Of a DNA stretch of 64,000 nucleotides, positions 57,172 through 64,000 are shown in pieces. The notes beneath the pieces were generated by a model. That model ran no database searches. It was not told where the DNA came from and saw nothing but the letters and a program-made list of their open reading frames with translations. How positions within the stretch are numbered: the stretch's first letter is position 1; every line of letters starts with the position of its first letter. This stretch comes from Plantactinospora alkalitolerans (GTDB taxonomy: Bacteria; Actinomycetota; Actinomycetes; Mycobacteriales; Micromonosporaceae). A program made the translations under genes and the position numbers. Where the stretch lies: positions 16,203 to 80,202 of the forward strand of contig NZ_JADPUN010000177.1 in NCBI RefSeq assembly GCF_015690345.1, read 5' to 3'.

Positions 57172-58176
57172 ATGACTGAGCCAGCGAAGGAGAACGCCGG
57201 GGCTTCGGGGGCTGTGGCGGGTGATTCCGGTGCGGCCGGTTCACCGGCTGCCGGGGGCGGCCGGCCTGGAGACGGCGTTGTGGGCGGTTCGGCGCGTTCC
57301 GGTGGCGGTCCCAGCGTGCCGTTGCCGTCGGACGACGAGACGGTGCCGTTGCCGTCGGACGACGAGACGGTGCCGTTGCCGAGCGACGGTGACGAGACGG
57401 TGCCGTTGCCGTCGGAGCGGGAGACGGCGTCGGTCGGGTCGTCGGGGCCGGCCGTGGTCGGATCGCCGGTCCGTCGGGTGCTGCCGCGGCTGACCATGGC
57501 CAACGCGATGATCGCGGTGCTGCTGGCGCTGTTGGGGTTCACCCTGGTGGTGCAGTTGAAGTCGAACTCGACCGATGCGTCGTTGGAGAACGCCCGCCAG
57601 GAGGACCTGGTGCGGATCCTGTCGGACCTGGATGCGCAGAAGGAACGGGTCCGGCAGGACATCGAAGGGCTGGAGGAGAGCCAGCGGCAGCTGAACTCGG
57701 GGGCGCAGGGGCGTCAGGCCGCGTTGGACGAGGCGACCCGGAGGGCGGACGAGCTGGGCATTCTGGCGGGGACGTTGGCGGCGCGGGGGCCCGGGTTGAC
57801 GGTGAGCTTCATGCCGGTCAGCAATCCGATCGGGGCGTCCCGGGTGCTCGACGCGGTGCAGGAGTTGCGGGGTGCCGGCGCGGAGGCGATGCAGATCGCG
57901 GGGGGTGACGGTGCGACGGTACGGATTGTCGCATCGACGTACTTCCTCGACGCGAACGGCGGCATCTCAGTGAGTGGACGCCGACTGACGGGTCCGTACA
58001 TGATCATGGTCATAGGTGATCCGAAGACGATGCAGACCGCGTTGAACATCCCGGGCGGGGTGGTGGCATCGGTCAGTGGCGACGGCGGTAACGTGGCGAT
58101 CCAGGAGCGGGAGGTGGTCGACGTGACGGCCCTCAGCCCGCCCAAGGATCTGCAACACGCGCGCCCGGTTTCCTGA
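57172..58176 (+). CDS. Second DUF881 family membrane protein (Rv1825-like)
   Basis: Protein of 334 residues with a long cytoplasmic N-terminus (1-105) that includes four VPLPSDDET-type repeats. One membrane helix (about 108-125, MIAVLLALLGFTLVVQL), a coiled coil (130-185) and DUF881 to about 325 (ANGGISVSGRRLTGPYMIMV, GDPKTMQTALNIPGG) follow. Partner of the first DUF881 protein across sbp. The start is the ATG at 57172; GTG at 57166 is possible. Rv1825 is wall-associated in mycobacteria. Confidence 0.88.
   Translation: MTEPAKENAGASGAVAGDSGAAGSPAAGGGRPGDGVVGGSARSGGGPSVPLPSDDETVPLPSDDETVPLPSDGDETVPLPSERETASVGSSGPAVVGSPVRRVLPRLTMANAMIAVLLALLGFTLVVQLKSNSTDASLENARQEDLVRILSDLDAQKERVRQDIEGLEESQRQLNSGAQGRQAALDEATRRADELGILAGTLAARGPGLTVSFMPVSNPIGASRVLDAVQELRGAGAEAMQIAGGDGATVRIVASTYFLDANGGISVSGRRLTGPYMIMVIGDPKTMQTALNIPGGVVASVSGDGGNVAIQEREVVDVTALSPPKDLQHARPVS
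57316..57426. repeat. 27-bp tandem repeat, 4 copies, in the second DUF881 gene
   Basis: Units at 57316, 57343, 57370 (30 bp, one codon longer) and 57400, each beginning GTGCCGTTGCCG and ending GAGACG. In frame; encodes VPLPSDDET in the cytoplasmic linker. Confidence 0.95.
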
Positions 58177-58244
58177 CCGGCGCGTCCGGGGCCGGCGACT
58201 GCCGGTCCCGGTGTTGATTGGTGCGACGGAGAAGGACGCGTCTG

Positions 58245-58625
58245 GTGATTCCTGAGGACCTGCGATACACCGCCGAGCACGAGTGGGTGGCGGGCGACGG
58301 CAGCGGACCGGTGCGGGTGGGCATCACCCACTTCGCGCAGGACGCGTTGGGTGACATCGTGTATGTCCAGCTTCCCGACGAGGGTGCGACGGTCCAGGCC
58401 GGCGACTCGTTCGGTGAGGTGGAGTCGACCAAGAGTGTCTCCGAGATCTACGCCCCGGTGACCGGTACCGTGGTGGCGCGCAACGAGAAGCTCGCCGACA
58501 CCCCTGAGGTGATCAACACTGACCCGTACGGTTCGGGTTGGCTGGTCCAGATCGCGCCGAGCGATCCGGCGGCGCTGGCCGAATTGTTGACCGCCGAGGC
58601 TTATCGGGACCTGACCGAGAGCTGA
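58245..58625 (+). CDS. gcvH: Glycine cleavage system H protein
   Basis: Lipoyl carrier of 126 residues for the glycine cleavage complex. The lipoylation site is the Lys in GEVESTKSVSEIYAPV (about residue 64), and YTAEHEWV and INTDPYGSGWLVQI are family hallmarks. The GTG at 58245 is used; GAGAAGGA lies about 9 nt upstream. The other gcv genes are not in the window; gcvH standing apart next to garA is the arrangement of Rv1826-Rv1827. Confidence 0.94.
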   Translation: MIPEDLRYTAEHEWVAGDGSGPVRVGITHFAQDALGDIVYVQLPDEGATVQAGDSFGEVESTKSVSEIYAPVTGTVVARNEKLADTPEVINTDPYGSGWLVQIAPSDPAALAELLTAEAYRDLTES

Positions 58626-58839
58626 TCGTGGTGATGCCAGCGCGGGGTTCTGTCCGCGCGTCTGGTTGCCCTGTATTTCGGCGCTGGCTAGGCTCGCCCA
58701 GTCGACCGAGAACCAATAGTTGCGCGTTGCGGAAATGCCTTCCCGGGCACGGGGGAGCCAGCCGCTGGGCCTCGACAACGCCCGGCGGCCAGACCCGTCA
58801 ACCCTGACGCCGACCGAACAGATCCGTGAGGTGGTCCCA

Positions 58840-59292
58840 ATGACGCGCCCAGACGACGAGTTCCCCCCACTCGACGTCACATCGACGCTCAATCTTGGTT
58901 CGCTCGACGAGATGTTGGAGGGGCCAGAGACCGACGTCGTGCCAAGCCGCATGTCGGGTTCGCTGCCTCCGGGCATGGCGCTTCTCGTGGTGCGACGTGG
59001 ACCGAATGCCGGTGCCAGGTTCCTTCTGGACCACGATGTGACCACGAGCGGTCGGCATCCTGACAGTGACATCTTCCTCGACGATGTCACCGTGTCCCGA
59101 CGGCACGCCGAGTTCCACCGGGACGGTGGCACGTTCACCGTCCGTGACGTGGGCAGTTTGAACGGGACGTACGTCAACCGGGAGCGGGTCGAGGCGGCGA
59201 CGCTGAGCAATGGCGACGAGGTGCAGGTCGGCAAGTTCCGGCTGGTCTTCATCGCCGGTCCGCGTCCGGAGGAGGGGGCCATCCGGGGGTGA
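58840..59292 (+). CDS. garA: FHA-domain regulator, GarA/OdhI family
   Basis: Protein of 150 residues. The FHA domain at about 48-140 has GRHPDSDIFLDDVTVSRRHAEF and VGSLNGTYVNRERVE. GarA/OdhI bind and inhibit 2-oxoglutarate dehydrogenase and act on glutamate metabolism until phosphorylated by PknB/PknG on an N-terminal Thr pair. Here the N-terminal candidate is VTST (Thr14, Thr16) followed by LNLGSLDEM, not the mycobacterial ETTS. The ATG at 58840 follows GAGGTGG. Its stop overlaps the MerR start. In M. tuberculosis GarA also acts on NAD-glutamate dehydrogenase, the family encoded at the left edge of this window. Confidence 0.92.
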   Translation: MTRPDDEFPPLDVTSTLNLGSLDEMLEGPETDVVPSRMSGSLPPGMALLVVRRGPNAGARFLLDHDVTTSGRHPDSDIFLDDVTVSRRHAEFHRDGGTFTVRDVGSLNGTYVNRERVEAATLSNGDEVQVGKFRLVFIAGPRPEEGAIRG

Positions 59293-60062
59293 ACGAGCGC
59301 GCGGCGGCGGCTGTTCCCGATCCGGGGGCGGTCGCTCGAGGCCAGCCCTTGATGAGTATCGGCGAGGTGCTGGCGCAGCTACGGGTGGAGTTTCCCGACA
59401 CGACGATTTCCAAGCTGCGCTTTCTTGAGTCCGAGGGTCTGGTCGAGCCGCAACGCACGCCGGCGGGTTACCGCAAGTACAGCTGGGACGACGTGGCGCG
59501 GTTGCGGTTCGTCCTGACGGCGCAGCGGGATCAGTACCTGCCGTTGCGGGTGATTCGGGAGCAGCTCGCGGAGGCTGCTCGGGACGGGTTGCCGGGGCCG
59601 GAGCGCCCGAGGCCGTCGCTGGTGGCGGTCGGGCCGGACGGTGAGGTGCCGGGCCGGGAGGTCGGTGCCGGTGGGCCGGGTGAGTCGGCGGAGTCCCGGC
59701 TGGGGCGTGTCGAGTTGCTGTCCCGTAGTGGGATCGACGAGACGATGCTGACCGAGCTGGAGCGGATGGGTCTGGTGGTGTCCCAGCCGCCGGGGTGGTA
59801 CGACGCGGATGCGTTGGTGATTGCCCAGGCGGTCGCGGGTCTGGCGGCCTATGGTCTGGAGCCGCGTCATCTGCGGGGTTATCGGACGGCGGCGGACCGC
59901 GAGGTGGGGTTGTTCGCCCAGTTGGTGGCGCCGTTGGCGCGGCAGTCGGATCCCGCGGCCCGGGCTCGGGCCGCGGAGGCGGCGCGGGAGTTGGTGGGGC
60001 TGTCGCAGCGGTTGCACGCGGCGTTGGTCCGGGTCGGCTTGCGGGGGACGCTGGGGCGCTGA
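59289..60062 (+). CDS. ftsR: MerR-family regulator, FtsR-like
   Basis: Protein of 257 residues with a MerR helix-turn-helix at about 20-95 (SIGEVLAQLRVEFPDTTISK, LRFLESEGLVEPQRTPAGYR) and a C-terminal effector or dimer domain. FtsR next to odhI in Corynebacterium glutamicum activates ftsZ; the mycobacterial counterpart is Rv1828. The GTG at 59289 overlaps the garA stop (GTGA), so the two are co-translated. A Gly/Pro-rich linker (about 100-135) is specific to this protein. Confidence 0.88.
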   Translation: MNERAAAAVPDPGAVARGQPLMSIGEVLAQLRVEFPDTTISKLRFLESEGLVEPQRTPAGYRKYSWDDVARLRFVLTAQRDQYLPLRVIREQLAEAARDGLPGPERPRPSLVAVGPDGEVPGREVGAGGPGESAESRLGRVELLSRSGIDETMLTELERMGLVVSQPPGWYDADALVIAQAVAGLAAYGLEPRHLRGYRTAADREVGLFAQLVAPLARQSDPAARARAAEAARELVGLSQRLHAALVRVGLRGTLGR

Positions 60063-60379
60063 CCGGAGCCCTGGCCGGGATCGTCGGTCGGATGTGTGTG
60101 GCGGGATCGTCGGGGCCCTTCTGCCGGGGGGTGTGCCGGCGCTTCCGGCCCGTTGCGACGGGGACCGACGGGCCCGGCAGGAAAGATCTGCGGCGGTGGG
60201 CGTGGCGTAGGCTTCCTGGGGTAACCGGTTCGGGTGCGGCGGGAGCGGGCGGCGCGCGTGGGGCAGCGGTATCCGGGTCCGTGTACCGTGCAGGGAAGGG
60301 GCATGCCGGCTCCGGCGGCGGGTAGCATCGACCGCCGCAGGACGGTGGTGGGGACGACGACAGCGACACGGAGGCGGCG
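60063..60379. other. 317-bp intergenic region
   Basis: Separates the FtsR-like gene and the bifunctional nuclease gene, which run in the same direction. It is GC-rich with several short, imperfect GC palindromes (for example around 60140-60180), and TAGCAT at 60323-60328 is a possible -10 element. No gene is seen. Confidence 0.5.
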
Positions 60380-60844
60380 GTGCGCGAGCTGAGCGTGGTC
60401 GGGGTTCGGGTGGAACTGCCCACCAACCAGCCGATCGTTTTGCTCAGAGAGGTCGAGGGCGACCGTTACCTGCCGATCTGGATCGGTGCGGTCGAAGCCA
60501 CGGCGATCGCCTACGAGCAGCAGGGGGTCAAGCCGGCCCGTCCGTTGACCCACGATCTGCTTCGGGACATTCTTGCCGCGTTGGAGGCACCATTGCGCGC
60601 GGTCGAGATCGTCGAGCTGAAGGAGAACGTCTTCTACGCCGATCTGTTGATCGGCGACGGGTTGCGGGTGTCGGCCCGGCCGAGTGATTCGATCGCCCTG
60701 GCGTTGCGGGTCGGTGCGCCGATCCGTTGTGCGGAGCAGGTGCTGTCCGAGGCGGGCATCATCATTCCGGACGAGCAGGAGGACGAGGTGGAGAAGTTCC
60801 GGGAGTTCCTGGAGCAGGTCCGCCCGGAGGACTTCGCCGGCTGA
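60380..60844 (+). CDS. Bifunctional nuclease family protein (DUF151)
   Basis: Protein of 154 residues, a complete BFN/DUF151 domain (about 1-130): VVGVRVELPTNQPIVLLRE, LPIWIGAVEATAIAYEQQG and DGLRVSARPSDSIALALRV, with an acidic C-terminal helix. Plant relatives have RNase/DNase activity; the bacterial role is not established. It corresponds to Rv1829. The GTG at 60380 follows GGAGGCGG. Confidence 0.9.
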   Translation: MRELSVVGVRVELPTNQPIVLLREVEGDRYLPIWIGAVEATAIAYEQQGVKPARPLTHDLLRDILAALEAPLRAVEIVELKENVFYADLLIGDGLRVSARPSDSIALALRVGAPIRCAEQVLSEAGIIIPDEQEDEVEKFREFLEQVRPEDFAG

Positions 60845-61048
60845 GTGTCGGCCCGTTGGCGGCCGGGATGGTCGTCGGGTTGCCGTGACCTCTGGTTCGT
60901 CCGGGTACGCGGGGGGTGATCGTCGAGGTGCGGCGTGTCGCGGCAAATCCTGCGAGGTAAGCCTCCAGCCGGGCTATAGGGTTGGGCCTGTCGAAGGGGT
61001 GCACGTCCCGGAAACGACGTGTCACCGCACGGGCGGGGAGGTTGTCCG

Positions 61049-61690
61049 ATGCATGAGCCACAGGACCCTGATCCGGGGACATCTGGTCACCGACGCGGTG
61101 AGGATCAGCGTCAGGTCGAAGGACATGGTCGGGTAGCGGAGGATCACCCGGTCGACGATTCCGCGATAGAGGATGGCGCGGTCGGTTACCGGGGTGTGAC
61201 GGCGTGTTCCGCCGTCGGCATCAGTTACCGGCAGTTGGACTACTGGGCGCGTACGACGCTGGTGGTGCCGAGTGTGCGGGACGCTTCGGGTTCGGGTACG
61301 CAGCGGCTCTACTCGTTCCGGGACCTGGTGGTGCTCAAGGTGGTGAAGCGGCTGCTGGACGCGGGGGTGTCGCTGCAGAACATCCGGCGGGCCATCGAGA
61401 CGCTGCGGTCGCGCGGGGTGGCGGACCTGGCCGGTATCACGTTGATCTCGGACGGTACGACGGTCTACGAGTGTCGGTCTCCGGAGGAGGTCGTCGACCT
61501 GTTGCAGGGTGGGCAGGGCGTGTTCGGGATCGCCATCGGTGGTGCGTTCAAGGAGATCCAGGGGTCGTTGTCGCATCTGCCGGCCGAGCCGGCGGGGGAG
61601 CCGACCCCGGTTGGTACGTCTGCGGAGCCGGTGGCGGCGGATGCGGGTGACGAGTTGGCGGCCCGGCGGGCGCGTCGCCGGGCGGGCTGA
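61049..61690 (+). CDS. Second MerR-family regulator (Rv1830-like)
   Basis: Protein of 213 residues. A polar leader (1-50) is followed by a MerR-type DNA-binding domain (about 52-120) with GYRGVTACSAVGISYRQLDY and RLYSFRDLVVLKVVKRLLDA. A small domain follows with VYECRSPEEVVDLLQGGQGV, and an Ala/Arg tail. Rv1830 and its relatives lie at the same place and are linked to growth control in mycobacteria. The ATG at 61049 follows GGGGAGG. A TATAGG hexamer near 60977 could serve as its -10. Confidence 0.88.
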   Translation: MHEPQDPDPGTSGHRRGEDQRQVEGHGRVAEDHPVDDSAIEDGAVGYRGVTACSAVGISYRQLDYWARTTLVVPSVRDASGSGTQRLYSFRDLVVLKVVKRLLDAGVSLQNIRRAIETLRSRGVADLAGITLISDGTTVYECRSPEEVVDLLQGGQGVFGIAIGGAFKEIQGSLSHLPAEPAGEPTPVGTSAEPVAADAGDELAARRARRRAG

Positions 61691-61780
61691 GGCGGTTCGC
61701 GCTGTCTGCGGAAGCGCGGTGGTGCGGGCGTGCCGCGGCAGGGCCCGAGCGGACATGATCGTCGCCGCATAATGGGTGGT

Positions 61781-62500
61781 ATGCCAGCTGGTCCACCTGA
61801 GTCGTCCGGTCCCGTCCCTGTTGTCCGTCCTGGTGGCCGGCGTCGTTGGTGGCGTCGGCTGGTTCTCGGGATGTTGGCCGTGGCGTTCCTGTTGCCGGTT
61901 TCGGTGGTCGGCAGTGTGCTCTGGGTACGGCAGTCGGCGGAGGACCACGTCTACGATCTGGCCGGGGTGCCGGCGGCACCGGTCGCGCTGGTGTTGGGTG
62001 CCCAGGTGAATCCGGACGGCACGCCGTCGGCGTTCCTGGCAGCCCGGCTGGGGTTGGCCAGGGAGTTGCTGGATGCCGGTAAGGTGCGGGCGATTCTGGT
62101 GTCCGGGGATCACCGCCGGTGGGAGTACGACGAGCCGGGGGCGATGCGCCGCTGGTTGGTGGACCGGGGTGTGCCGGCCCGGCAGGTGGTCGAGGACCAC
62201 GCGGGTTTCGACACCTACGACTCGTGTCTGCGGGCCCGTCGGATCTTCGGTGTCGATCGGACCATTGTGGTCACCCAGAGTTTCCACATCGCGCGGGCGG
62301 TGACGGTGTGCCGGCGGGTCGGTCTGGACGCGGTGGGGGTCGGGGACGATTCGGTGCGCCGCTTCGAACGGGCCTGGAACCGGGGTGGGTTCCGGGAGAA
62401 CTTCGCGGCGGTGAAGGCGGTGTACGACGTGTTGAGCGGGCGCGATCCGGTGTTTCTCGGTCCGCCCGAGCCGGGTCTGCGGGATGCGTTGTCTGGGTGA
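61781..62500 (+). CDS. SanA/YdcF-like DUF218 membrane protein
   Basis: Protein of 239 residues: short basic N-terminus, one membrane helix (about 27-48, VLGMLAVAFLLPVSVVGSVL) and an extracellular DUF218 domain with ALVLGAQVNPDGTPSAFLAA, ILVSGDHRRWEYDEPGAM and VVTQSFHIARAVTVCRRVGL. SanA of enteric bacteria affects vancomycin exclusion and envelope integrity; the reaction is unknown. Starts at 61772 and 61781 are both possible; GGGTGGT favours neither strongly. Same strand as the regulator but 90 bp apart. Confidence 0.87.
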   Translation: MPAGPPESSGPVPVVRPGGRRRWWRRLVLGMLAVAFLLPVSVVGSVLWVRQSAEDHVYDLAGVPAAPVALVLGAQVNPDGTPSAFLAARLGLARELLDAGKVRAILVSGDHRRWEYDEPGAMRRWLVDRGVPARQVVEDHAGFDTYDSCLRARRIFGVDRTIVVTQSFHIARAVTVCRRVGLDAVGVGDDSVRRFERAWNRGGFRENFAAVKAVYDVLSGRDPVFLGPPEPGLRDALSG

Positions 62501-62752
62501 ATTGTCCCTGCGGTACTCGTGATTTGCGGGATTCCGGTCCAATGGGGATGATGACCGCGCGCTCGAGTCGCATCGATGAACGCCGAAGTGGCAGGGTACG
62601 GAACACACCGTTTCGGGGCGGATGACACAGAACGGGTGGGCGCGGTAGTGTCCCCCACGCAGTGCCGCTCGGCGGCGATCCGCCCCCCGGGTCGGCAGCC
62701 TGTGCCTCGCCCCTCAACGCCGCGCGACCCCTCTCGCGCTGGAAGGAAGACC

Positions 62753-63202
62753 GTGACGGAATCAGAAGACAGCGCCGTGTCATCTCCCTCGGCCGGCGCC
62801 GGCACTCCCGGCAACGGAACGGCTACCCGCCCCTCGCACTACGAGCGGATCGGCGGAGCGGAGTCGGTGAAGGCCGCGGTCGGGCTGTTCTACGACCGGG
62901 TGCTCGCCGACGCCGAGTTGGCGCCGTATTTCACCGCCATCAACATGGAGGAGCAGCGGCGGCATCTGGTGTTGATGCTGACCGTGGTGCTCGGCGGCCC
63001 GAACAACTACGCCGGCCGGGGTCTGGCCGAGGCGCACCAGCCGTTGGATATTCCGGACGAGCACTACGCCCGGGTCGGCGCACATCTGATCGACACGCTG
63101 ACCGAACTCGGCGTGCCGGCGGACATTCTCGACGATGTGCGGGCAACCCTGGTGTCGGTCCGTGACCAGGTGGTGTCGAGCGGTACCTCGGCGGGCGTTT
63201 GA
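62753..63202 (+). CDS. glbN: Group I truncated haemoglobin (GlbN type)
   Basis: Protein of 149 residues. After a disordered leader (1-28), the 2-on-2 globin has HYERIGGAESVKAAVGLFYD with the B10 Tyr, the E-helix QRRHLVLMLTVVLGGPNNY and the proximal F8 His in AEAHQPLDI. In M. tuberculosis GlbN turns nitric oxide into nitrate. The GTG at 62753 follows GGAAGGA; an upstream frame to 62576 lacks support. Two base pairs separate its stop from the flavohaemoglobin start, so the two form an operon. Confidence 0.9.
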   Translation: MTESEDSAVSSPSAGAGTPGNGTATRPSHYERIGGAESVKAAVGLFYDRVLADAELAPYFTAINMEEQRRHLVLMLTVVLGGPNNYAGRGLAEAHQPLDIPDEHYARVGAHLIDTLTELGVPADILDDVRATLVSVRDQVVSSGTSAGV

Positions 63203-63204
63203 CC

Positions 63205-64000
63205 GTGGACGTCGCCCGTCTCAAGCAGAGCTGGCACCTGGTCGCCGGGCACGGCGACCAGGTGCCGCTCTACTTCTACTCGACTCTCTTCCTCGCCCAT
63301 CCCGACGTCCGGCAGATGTTCCCGACGAACATGGCGGGTCAGCGGGACCGGTTGGTCACCGCACTCGGACACATCGTTTCCAACGTGGACCAGGTGGACC
63401 AGCTGGTCGGGTTCCTCCAGTCGCTCGGCGCCGACCACCGCAAGTTCGCGGTCCGGGCGGAGCACTATCCGGCGGTCGGCGAGGCGTTGCTGGCCACCCT
63501 GGCGCACTTCCTCGGCGAGCACTGGACCGAGGACCTCGCCCAGGACTGGACGGCGGCGTACGGGCTGGTCGCGAAGGTGATGTCCGACGGTGCCACGTCG
63601 GCCGAGAACGTCAGCCCGCCGTGGTGGGTCGGGGAGGTCGTCGCGCACGAACCCCGTACCTTCGACATCGCGGTCCTGACCCTGCGTCCGCAGTACCTGT
63701 TGCCGTTCGATCCGGGTCAGTCGATCGGGGTGTCGAGTCCGGCGACCCGGGCCTGGCGCTACTACTCGCCGGCGAACGCTCCGCGCAGTGACGGCACGAT
63801 CGAGTTGCATGTCCGGGCGGTTCCGGGCGGCGCGGTGAGTTCCCGGTTGGTCTACGGCACGAGTGTCGGGGACCAGCTGCATCTGGCGGCGCCGATGGGG
63901 GAGCGGCTGTCGTTGCGCCAGGCCGGCGGTGACCTGCTGCTGCTGGCCGGTGGTACCGGTTGGGGGCCGTTGAAGGCGCTGGTGGAGCAGGTGGCGGCGG
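63205..64000 (+). CDS. hmp: Flavohaemoglobin (truncated by the window end)
   Basis: First 265 codons of a globin plus ferredoxin-NADP reductase-type protein. The globin domain (about 1-132) has VPLYFYSTLFLAHPDVRQMF with the B10 Tyr and the proximal His in GADHRKFAVRAEHY. The FAD domain starts at about 145 and carries WRYYSPANAP (RxYS), and the NAD domain begins with LLLAGGTGWGPLKAL. It would oxidise nitric oxide to nitrate with NAD(P)H. The GTG at 63205 has no separate Shine-Dalgarno sequence and is likely coupled to glbN. The C-terminal part of the NAD domain lies outside. The globin domain is somewhat divergent from enteric Hmp. Confidence 0.9.
   Translation, partial: MDVARLKQSWHLVAGHGDQVPLYFYSTLFLAHPDVRQMFPTNMAGQRDRLVTALGHIVSNVDQVDQLVGFLQSLGADHRKFAVRAEHYPAVGEALLATLAHFLGEHWTEDLAQDWTAAYGLVAKVMSDGATSAENVSPPWWVGEVVAHEPRTFDIAVLTLRPQYLLPFDPGQSIGVSSPATRAWRYYSPANAPRSDGTIELHVRAVPGGAVSSRLVYGTSVGDQLHLAAPMGERLSLRQAGGDLLLLAGGTGWGPLKALVEQVAA

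Noticed and set aside
1..64000. Secondary-metabolite (polyketide/peptide) cluster or prophage
   Set aside because: No ketosynthase, adenylation domain, integrase, terminase or capsid-like gene was found; the sugar genes fit an envelope glycan better.

Overview
The window is high-GC actinobacterial DNA with no rRNA, tRNA, transposase, phage or CRISPR feature that I could find. The mix of genes suggests a member of the Micromonosporaceae (Micromonospora or a close relative). It carries scy/filP-type coiled-coil polarity genes next to a coenzyme-A mutase block as in Streptomyces. A block ordered like Mycobacterium tuberculosis Rv1822-Rv1830 is also present, together with XRE/DUF397 pairs, GTG starts and GTGA/ATGA stop-start overlaps. 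One intergenic palindrome (10417-10469) is of a type I associate from memory with Micromonospora genomes. The genus call is an inference.

Layout. 1-6.7 kb: start of a large NAD-glutamate dehydrogenase, a lipoprotein penicillin-binding protein, a TM2 protein, a TetR regulator and an arginase-family enzyme with a long repetitive tail. 6.8-13.9 kb: a thioredoxin-TPR protein and an acyl-CoA block (isobutyryl-CoA-type mutase large subunit, MeaB, thiolase, methylmalonyl-CoA epimerase), with Gls24 and DUF2000 genes between. 13.9-21.4 kb: an Fe(II)/2-oxoglutarate oxygenase, an F420-type oxidoreductase, FilP- and Scy-like proteins and an AI-2E transporter. 21.6-33.4 kb: an envelope-glycan locus. Its leftward arm is five overlapping genes (methyltransferase, nucleotidyltransferase, PIG-L deacetylase, polysaccharide pyruvyl transferase, FrhB-like Fe-S flavoprotein). 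Its rightward arm is epimerase, methyltransferase, family 2 glycosyltransferase and flippase. A beta-helix protein precedes it. A family 4 glycosyltransferase and a Wzz-like protein at 45.4-47.4 kb probably belong to the same function.

33.5-45 kb: two small kinases/NTPases, an XRE-DUF397 pair, and two very large secreted glucose/sorbosone-dehydrogenase-like proteins. The latter flank a lipoprotein and an orphan type VII secretion substrate trio. 47.4-54.8 kb: an SRPBCC protein that collides head-on with the Wzz gene, a CorC/CNNM membrane protein, an HhH-GPD protein, small unknowns, XdhC and a Tat-exported amidase. 55.3-64 kb: the conserved block CDP-alcohol phosphatidyltransferase, DUF881, sbp, DUF881, gcvH, garA, MerR (ftsR), bifunctional nuclease, MerR, then a SanA-like protein, a truncated haemoglobin and the start of a flavohaemoglobin.

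The most unusual sequence-level property is the number of short in-frame tandem repeats (18, 21, 24, 27 or 42 bp units). They lie in termini or linkers of at least ten unrelated genes and keep the reading frame open. The best candidate for an undescribed system is the glycan locus with its pyruvyl-transferase/FrhB pair and its two Cys4-type methyltransferases. The duplicated secreted dehydrogenases around the type VII trio are a second candidate.
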